From assembly GCA_964408825.1 (NCBI GenBank), contig CAYPAU010000001.1:84024-148023 (forward strand): a stretch of 64,000 nucleotides of DNA, given 5' to 3'. Of the stretch, positions 58,581-64,000 are shown piece after piece. The DNA is from CAYPAU01 sp964408825 (GTDB taxonomy: Bacteria; Patescibacteriota; Microgenomatia; Levybacterales; UBA12049). How positions within the stretch are numbered: position 1 is the stretch's first letter; each line of letters opens with the position of its first letter. The position numbers were made by a program, and so were the translations under genes. The notes under the pieces were generated by a model. It did not search any database and had not been told where the DNA came from. It saw nothing but the letters and a program-made list of their open reading frames with translations.

Positions 58581-60901
58581 AAAAAATAATTGCTCCTTTT
58601 TTTATTTTATTTATTGTTTTTTTATTTTTCTGGCAAGTTTTTTTAAAAGGATTTCTACCGATTCCTTCAGATACTATAGTCGGTCTTTATTATCCTTTTA
58701 GAGATATTTATTCAAAAACAAATCCCAATGGCGTACCTTTCAAAAATTTTCTTATTACAGACCCTGTAAGACAGCAGTATCCGTGGAAAAATCTTACAGT
58801 TTCATCACTTAAAAAAGGCGAATTGCCTCTTTGGAATCCTTATAATGCGGCTGGAACTCCTCTTTCCGCAAATTTCCAATCGGCCGTATTTTACCCTTTA
58901 AATATATTGTTTTTTACAATGCCGTTTCAGATCGCTTGGACGTTAAATGTTATTCTTCAGCCTCTTCTTGCCGGATTATTTTTATACTTTTATCTTAGAA
59001 ATCTTAATTTAGACAAGCTTTCAAGCGTATTTGGATCAATTTCTTTTTCTTTCAGCGGGTTTTTTATTGCGTGGATGGAATGGGGAACAGTCCTTCATTC
59101 GGCACTCTGGTTACCTTTAATATTACTATCTATAGATAAAATCTTTAATCATTTTATTGATAATCAAAAATCAAAAATATCTTTCGACCCTGAGCTCAAG
59201 ACCGAAGGGCATATTAAAAATAAAAAATTATTGATCTGGTCTTTTATTTTCGTTTTTTCCCTGACCTCTTCTTTTTTCGCAGGACACTTACAGACTTTTT
59301 TTTATCTTTTTATTTTTTCAATAGTTTATTTAACAGCCCGTCTGTTTCAGTACGGCAAGGATAGGCGTGTGCTTTTTCTATTTGCTATTTGCTGTTTGCT
59401 GTTTGCTATTTTAACTCTTGTTCAATGGTATCCTACCCTTCAATTTATTATTCTCTCTGCAAGAGATATTGACCAAATTTCATGGCTAACTCCCGGGTGG
59501 TTTATTCCAATTCAAAATCTTATTCAGTTTGTAGCTCCTGATTTTTTAGGAAACCCAACAACTCTTAACTACTGGGGAATATGGAATTATGCAGAATTTG
59601 TGGGTTATATCGGCATAGTTCCATTAATAATATCCTTTTATGCCCTGTTCTTTAGAAAAGATAAAAAAACTCTATTTTTTGGCACCGCGTTTTTTCTGTC
59701 CTTAATATTTGTTCTGCCAAACATCTTTTCACAGATTCCTTTCCAACTTAAAATTCCTCTTATCTATACTTCTCAGCCCACGAGACTTCTTTTTATAGCC
59801 GATTTTTCTCTTAGTATCCTAGCAGCTTTGGGTTTTAATCATCTTGCAAAGGAAAAAAACAAAAAAGCAATGTTATACGTTTTGGCGATTTTTCTTTTGG
59901 TTTTTGCATCTTTGTGGTTTTTTGTTTTGAATTTTGGAAGGGAAACGTTATCCCTCGAAAACTTAAAAGTAGCAAGGCAAAATTTGATTCTTCCTTCGGC
60001 AATATTTATTTTAACAGCCCTTGTTTTACTAGTTCTGGTTTTACATTCGTCAGGAAACAAACTAAAAACAAGAATTTCAAAATTTATTTTATTCACTTTA
60101 GTAGTCATTACGGTTTTCGACTTACTGCGATTTGGATGGAAATTTACCCCCTTTACAAAAAAAGATTATCTTTTTCCATCAACTCCCCTTATCTCTTTCC
60201 TTAAAAACCAGAAAGAACCTTTTAGGGTTATATCGGTAGATTCGCGTATTTTTCCACCTAATTTTTCGGGAGTTTTTGGTATTCAGAGTCTTGACGTATA
60301 TGATCCTCTTTATCTTAAAAGATATGGCGAGTTAATTGCGGCCTCTGAACGCGGAAAACCTGATATAAATCCGCCTTTTGGATTCAATAGAATTATTAAT
60401 CCTAAAAATTATGAATCTTCATTGATAAGTCTTTTAAATGTAAAATATATACTTTCTCTATCAGAGATTAATAGCCCCAATCTGAAAAAGGTTTTTACAG
60501 ACGGAAATACTATTGTCTACGAAAATTCTTCGGTAATCCCAAGAGCCTTTTTTGTAAAAAATGTTTTAAGTGCCACCTCAAAACAAGAAGCTATAGATTT
60601 TCTTTTTAATATTGAATATAAATTGAATGAAACAGCCGTTGTCGAGGAGGAAAATAATAGATTTAAAATAGCCTTTAATGTCGGACAAGTTGACTTTGTC
60701 AAATATGGGGAAAATAGAGTGTTAATCAAAACGAGGAATACTGATGAAGGTTTTTTGGTATTGACAGATAGTTTTTATCCGACATGGAAGGCAAGAATAG
60801 ATGGGGAAGAAACCAAAATTCATTTAACTGATTATAACTTCAGAGGAATTCTCGTGCCAGAAGGACAACATGTTGTCGAGTTTTATAATACATTATTTTA
60901 A
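58577..60901 (+). CDS. YfhO family membrane protein (copy 3 of 3), C-terminal helix missing
   Basis: 774 residues. IPSDTIVGLYYPFRDI, PWKNLTVSSLKKGELPLWNPY, ANFQSAVFYPLN and DSFYPTWKARIDG match the other two copies. It stops at HVVEFYNTLF, just where the others continue into a last membrane helix, so the 3' end appears deleted. It carries two repeat inserts: a palindromic element (59183-59210) with AAATC-type units before it, and a 7-bp array (59379-59413) encoding FAICCLLFAI. Confidence 0.8.
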   Translation: MKKIIAPFFILFIVFLFFWQVFLKGFLPIPSDTIVGLYYPFRDIYSKTNPNGVPFKNFLITDPVRQQYPWKNLTVSSLKKGELPLWNPYNAAGTPLSANFQSAVFYPLNILFFTMPFQIAWTLNVILQPLLAGLFLYFYLRNLNLDKLSSVFGSISFSFSGFFIAWMEWGTVLHSALWLPLILLSIDKIFNHFIDNQKSKISFDPELKTEGHIKNKKLLIWSFIFVFSLTSSFFAGHLQTFFYLFIFSIVYLTARLFQYGKDRRVLFLFAICCLLFAILTLVQWYPTLQFIILSARDIDQISWLTPGWFIPIQNLIQFVAPDFLGNPTTLNYWGIWNYAEFVGYIGIVPLIISFYALFFRKDKKTLFFGTAFFLSLIFVLPNIFSQIPFQLKIPLIYTSQPTRLLFIADFSLSILAALGFNHLAKEKNKKAMLYVLAIFLLVFASLWFFVLNFGRETLSLENLKVARQNLILPSAIFILTALVLLVLVLHSSGNKLKTRISKFILFTLVVITVFDLLRFGWKFTPFTKKDYLFPSTPLISFLKNQKEPFRVISVDSRIFPPNFSGVFGIQSLDVYDPLYLKRYGELIAASERGKPDINPPFGFNRIINPKNYESSLISLLNVKYILSLSEINSPNLKKVFTDGNTIVYENSSVIPRAFFVKNVLSATSKQEAIDFLFNIEYKLNETAVVEEENNRFKIAFNVGQVDFVKYGENRVLIKTRNTDEGFLVLTDSFYPTWKARIDGEETKIHLTDYNFRGILVPEGQHVVEFYNTLF
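59183..59210. repeat. Palindromic element in YfhO copy 3
   Basis: Begins TTCGACCCTGAGCTC and ends GACCGAAGGGC, with a CCCT/AGGG pair and a GAGCTC centre. It encodes FDPELKTEGH in a loop. Confidence 0.55.
59379..59413. repeat. 7-bp unit array in YfhO copy 3 (5 units)
   Basis: TATTTGC twice, TGTTTGC twice, TATTTTA: 35 bp, encoding part of a membrane segment. Confidence 0.7.
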
Positions 60902-60903
60902 GT

Positions 60904-61887
60904 ATGGTAAGCATTATTATCCCAAATTATAACGGCGAAAATCTTCTAAAGAAAAATTTACCAAAAATTCAGGAGGCTTTAGATTCCTATAAGGATGTAA
61001 AGACAGAGATTATTGTTGCGGATGATGCATCAACCGATGGGTCGGCAGCTTATATTAAAAATGAAATATTATCCATTCGACAGGCTCAGGACAAGAATAT
61101 AAAAAATACATATAAAAATTTAAAAATAAAATTAATACAAAACGACAAGAACCTAGGATTCTCGTCTACTGTAAATAGAGGCGCAAAAGAGGCAGAAGGG
61201 GATGTTTTGATTCTATTGAATACCGATATTGTTCCCGAAAAAGAATTTCTTAAATATGTTTTGCCCCATTTTGAAGACGAGAAAATGTTTGCCGTAGGAT
61301 GTATGGATAAAAGCATTGACCTGCCTGCCGGCGAGGCAGGGGAGGGAAAAGTAGTTTTGCGCGGTAGAGGTCTTGGTAGGTGGGAAAAAGGATTCTTAGT
61401 TCACAGAAGAGGGGAGGTTGATAAAACAGATACCCTCTGGGTTTCGGGAGGAAGCGGCGCTTTTAGAAAATCAATTTTTCAAAAATTAGGAGGATTAAAT
61501 GAATTATATAACCCATTTTATTGGGAAGATATTGATATTTCCTACCGGGCACAAAAGGCAGGTTACAAAGTTTTATTTGAAAAAAAGAGTATTGTAATTC
61601 ATGAGCACTCAGAAGGGTCAATTAAAAAACATTATTCAGAATTTAAGATAAGAACAATTGCTTACAAAAATCAATTTGTTTTTGTTTGGATAAATGCGAC
61701 CGATTTAGATTTACAATTACTTCATTTATTATGGCTTCCTTATCATTTTTTGAAAGCACTAATAAGACTAGACGTCCCATTTTTCCTTGGATTTTTAAAG
61801 GCTTTTATTCTGCTTCCCAAGATTATTAAATCAAGTTTCAGAACCCAAAGACTTTTTATAAAAAGTGATAAAGAGGTTTTGAGATAA
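60904..61887 (+). CDS. GT2 glycosyltransferase (rhamnosyl/galactofuranosyl-like)
   Basis: 327 residues. IIIPNYNGENLLKKNL, VADDASTDGSAAY near 38-50, ILLNTDIVPEKEF near 102-114 and PFYWEDIDISYRAQKAGYK near 202-220. Two inserts are visible: LSIRQAQDK (61076-61095) in the first half and LPAGEAG (61320-61340) just before GKVVLRGRGLGRW. Both keep the frame. It starts 2 bp after the truncated YfhO gene. Confidence 0.86.
   Translation: MVSIIIPNYNGENLLKKNLPKIQEALDSYKDVKTEIIVADDASTDGSAAYIKNEILSIRQAQDKNIKNTYKNLKIKLIQNDKNLGFSSTVNRGAKEAEGDVLILLNTDIVPEKEFLKYVLPHFEDEKMFAVGCMDKSIDLPAGEAGEGKVVLRGRGLGRWEKGFLVHRRGEVDKTDTLWVSGGSGAFRKSIFQKLGGLNELYNPFYWEDIDISYRAQKAGYKVLFEKKSIVIHEHSEGSIKKHYSEFKIRTIAYKNQFVFVWINATDLDLQLLHLLWLPYHFLKALIRLDVPFFLGFLKAFILLPKIIKSSFRTQRLFIKSDKEVLR
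61076..61095. repeat. Short dispersed element in a GT2 gene
   Basis: TTCGACAGGCTCAGGACAAG. It matches the left end of the tRNA-Glu islet (38512-38531) at 16 of 20 positions. Confidence 0.55.
61320..61340. repeat. Palindromic element in a GT2 gene
   Basis: CCTGCC-T-GCCGGC-GA-GGCAGG, outer arms identical to those of the lon element. Confidence 0.7.
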
Positions 61888-61888
61888 A

Positions 61889-62611
61889 ATGAAGTTATCA
61901 ATTATAATTCCGGTTTTTAATGAAGAGAAAACAATTAAAAAAATTCTAGAAAAAGTTGTAAATGTTAAAATACCTAAGGTAGAAAAGGAAATAATAGTTG
62001 TCGATGACGGATCGACCGACGCTACTGCATTGGTAATTTCCAATTTTACTCTGCCAGCCGGCGGATCAAATTTCAAGATTTTTCGTCATACGAAAAATCT
62101 TGGTAAGGGAGCAGCGGTAAGAACGGGAATAGAAAACGCAACGGGGGATTATATAATAATTCAAGATGCAGATCTTGAGTATAATCCGGAGCAGATTAAA
62201 GAACTCATAAGACCCATTTTAGAAAAAAAAGCAGAGGCAGTATACGGAACCAGACTAAACAGACTTCCTAATCTTAAAAGAGATGAAAAAACACTTTTAT
62301 TTCTCCTTCATTATTTTGGTAACAGATTTCTGAGTTTAATTATGAGCATTCTATATGGTCAATGGATTACAGACATGGAGACATGCTACAAGCTTTTCCC
62401 AAGAGCTGCACTAAAAGGAATTAATCTTAAATCAAGGAGATTTGATTTTGAGCCTGAGATTACCGCGAAATTACTCAAAAGAAGCTACAAGATAAAGGAA
62501 ATTCCGATAACAACAAAGCCAAGAGACCATAGTGAAGGAAAAAAATTAAATACGATTAAAGATGGTTCTATAGCACTATGGTCTATAATAAAATATAGGT
62601 TCATGGATTAA
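61889..62611 (+). CDS. GT2 glycosyltransferase (DPM1-like)
   Basis: 240 residues. IIPVFNEEKTIKKIL, VVDDGSTDATAL near 37-48, NLGKGAAVRTGIENATGDY and IQDADLEYNPEQI near 89-101, the standard polyprenyl-phosphate sugar synthase set. LPAGGSN before FKIFRHTKNLG may be a short repeat insert (62051-62067). It probably charges polyprenyl phosphate for the GT-C protein that follows. Confidence 0.87.
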   Translation: MKLSIIIPVFNEEKTIKKILEKVVNVKIPKVEKEIIVVDDGSTDATALVISNFTLPAGGSNFKIFRHTKNLGKGAAVRTGIENATGDYIIIQDADLEYNPEQIKELIRPILEKKAEAVYGTRLNRLPNLKRDEKTLLFLLHYFGNRFLSLIMSILYGQWITDMETCYKLFPRAALKGINLKSRRFDFEPEITAKLLKRSYKIKEIPITTKPRDHSEGKKLNTIKDGSIALWSIIKYRFMD

Positions 62612-62615
62612 CTTT

Positions 62616-63863
62616 ATGAGACTTGATTCAATTATTCTTTTTCCTCTTGTAATTTTTTTTATAATGAATTACAGGCTTAGTCCGGGTGAGACTCCGTATT
62701 GGCTCTTCGGGCTTATATTTTTAGGTTTGTTTTTGTATGTCCTACTAGATCTTTCCCTCTTTAAGATTCTTGAGAAAGCAAAAGTTAGGTTAAAATATTT
62801 TCTTTTAGCTCTTCTAATAATTGCTTCCATTGGGAGTGCATTTTACGCTTCTATTATCGTTCGACGTCAGTCCTCACCTGTTTATGGAGTTCATGATATT
62901 GTTGTTCAGCAGGAGGGAGCCATAAGATTTCTTCTTCACGGAATAAATCCATACGCCACTACTTACTTTAATACACCCCTTGAGGATTGGCACTATTCAG
63001 ATAAAGAAACCAACCCCGCTCTTTACCATTTTGTAATGCAGCCATTTTACCTTCTGTTCGCGATACCATTCTACTTAGTGTCAGCGCATGTACTATTTGG
63101 TTTTTTTGATGGCCGAATTCCGCTTCTTTTTCTATTTTTTGTTCTTTTGTTCTTTGCTTTTAAAACAGTCAAAGACCACAAAGAAAAACACCTGTTTATA
63201 ATTCTTCTTGCATTTAATCCCGCAACGCTTGGATATTTTCTTGAAGGAAGGGATGATATTTTTATGTATGCTTTTGCATTTGCAGCATTTTACTTTCTTA
63301 CAAAAGGTAAAAGCTTAATATCGGGAGTTTCCATGGCCTTTGCTTTTGCAACAAAGCAGTCTATATGGCCAATCTTTCCTCTTTATTTTGCCTATTTATA
63401 CTTCAAAAATAAGAATTTAAAGAAGACTTTAGTAAGCCTCATTCCCTTTACGGTAACTTTTTTGATCATTGTTTTACCTTTTTTTGTTTGGGATCCAAAA
63501 GCTTATCTTGAAAGTACAATTTTCTATCTCTCGGGAAATGCGCAGCATAGCTATCCCATCGCAGGATATGGATTGGGGTCAATACTCAAAGATATAGGAA
63601 TAATAAAATCATCCAATCAATATTATCCTTTCTGGATTTGGCAAACTATTGTCGGTCTTCCTTTAATAATCTGGTTAATATACTGGCAAAAAAAAGAAAA
63701 TACGGTAAAAAGACTTATTATTGTTTATGCTTTATTTCTTTTTGTTTTTTGGTACCTTTCAAGATATTTTAACAACAGCCATTTAGGTTATATATCTATG
63801 CTTCTAATTACCACTTATTTCTGGCCTGAAGAAGACAAGATAAAACAAATTAAAAAAGCCTAA
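62616..63863 (+). CDS. GT87/DUF2029-like membrane glycosyltransferase
   Basis: 415 residues, about 11 membrane segments. GVHDIVVQQEGAIRFLLHGINPY in the first outer loop carries the Asp of GT-C enzymes, and FNPATLGYFLEGRDDIFMYAFAF and SGNAQHSYPIAGYG match alpha-mannosyltransferase-like GT87 proteins. It follows the DPM1-like gene by 4 bp. Its 3' end overlaps a converging gene by 14 bp. Confidence 0.75.
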   Translation: MRLDSIILFPLVIFFIMNYRLSPGETPYWLFGLIFLGLFLYVLLDLSLFKILEKAKVRLKYFLLALLIIASIGSAFYASIIVRRQSSPVYGVHDIVVQQEGAIRFLLHGINPYATTYFNTPLEDWHYSDKETNPALYHFVMQPFYLLFAIPFYLVSAHVLFGFFDGRIPLLFLFFVLLFFAFKTVKDHKEKHLFIILLAFNPATLGYFLEGRDDIFMYAFAFAAFYFLTKGKSLISGVSMAFAFATKQSIWPIFPLYFAYLYFKNKNLKKTLVSLIPFTVTFLIIVLPFFVWDPKAYLESTIFYLSGNAQHSYPIAGYGLGSILKDIGIIKSSNQYYPFWIWQTIVGLPLIIWLIYWQKKENTVKRLIIVYALFLFVFWYLSRYFNNSHLGYISMLLITTYFWPEEDKIKQIKKA

Positions 63864-64000
63864 CAGCGTTTTTAAGTTCGTTGATATTATTTTTATCACA
63901 ATCACTCACATAGCAGCTTATTTTAATCTCCTTGCCACTTCTTCTTAGGGATAAAGAATAATTATCTCCTTCAAGAATTACATATTTCTCTAATTCTCGT
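63850..64000 (-). CDS. C-terminal end of an unknown gene, cut by the window edge
   Basis: An open minus-strand frame of 49 full sense codons runs in from the right edge and ends at TAA 63850-63852. The visible protein ends SCYVSDCDKNNINELKNAV plus three residues, with two cysteines five residues apart. Too short for family assignment. It converges on the GT87-like gene. Confidence 0.5.
   Translation of the reverse strand, partial: RELEKYVILEGDNYSLSLRRSGKEIKISCYVSDCDKNNINELKNAVRLF

Overview
The window is a compact, AT-rich bacterial chromosome segment that looks like Patescibacteria (CPR), most likely the Microgenomates group. This is inferred from the gene set: an archaeal-type AspRS of about 450 aa without the bacterial GAD insertion, DUF5679, DUF4446, DUF3048, DUF5652 and a winged-helix gene beside SecD/SecF, tRNA genes with no encoded CCA plus a CCA-adding enzyme, and many large membrane glycosyltransferase-like proteins. 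No rRNA, CRISPR array, IS transposase or origin was seen. TGA is a normal stop here.  Layout. 1-3.6 kb: end of a sugar-nucleotide epimerase/decarboxylase gene, a GT2-GtrA protein, a GT39-type transferase and a deoxyribosyltransferase-like protein. 3.6-9.2 kb: small zinc-ribbon and membrane proteins diverging from a DUF4446, DUF3048, winged-helix, secD, secF run. 9.2-12.8 kb (minus): cca, a two-gene ABC exporter and a YqeY-like gene. 12.8-20.4 kb: recJ, aspS, a D,D-carboxypeptidase, gltX and several proteins of unknown function. 20.4-20.9 kb: tRNA-Gln with a GIY-YIG islet. 21-35 kb: secreted or membrane-anchored unknowns, an MFS transporter, an RRM protein, ppsA, a PIN/RHH toxin-antitoxin pair, a short enolase, a D-lactate-type dehydrogenase, a PQQ-type sugar dehydrogenase and a GH-like toroid protein. 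35-40.9 kb: lon, a DedA protein, tRNA-Glu with a second GIY-YIG islet, two metallo-beta-lactamase proteins and an acetyltransferase. 41-63.9 kb: one long plus-strand surface-glycan cluster with GT2 and GT4 enzymes, GT39/GT87-type enzymes, a MOP flippase, three YfhO-like giants and two related membrane proteins.  Main discovery. Both tRNA genes are followed by an islet of about 380 bp. Each islet holds one small GIY-YIG endonuclease gene, is bounded by a perfect 16-17 bp direct repeat of the tRNA 3' end, and has imperfect terminal inverted repeats just inside. The end sequence of the tRNA-Glu islet resembles short GC-rich palindromic elements that sit in frame inside ordinary genes (yqeY, recJ, lon, the PQQ dehydrogenase, several glycosyltransferases). 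This suggests a small tRNA-targeting mobile system, perhaps linked to the dispersed palindromes in the way RAYTs are linked to REPs.  Other themes. In-frame arrays of 7-bp units, usually five units (35 bp), occur in at least eight places inside genes. Many start codons, including nearly all GTG starts, lie 6-7 nt downstream of a clear -10 box, the signature of leaderless mRNAs; -35 to -10 spacers are often 18 bp. A minus-strand leader at 14.83-14.99 kb holds three mutually exclusive hairpins, a possible 15-codon leader peptide and a terminator-like stem before a strong Shine-Dalgarno. A structured GC-rich leader precedes gltX.
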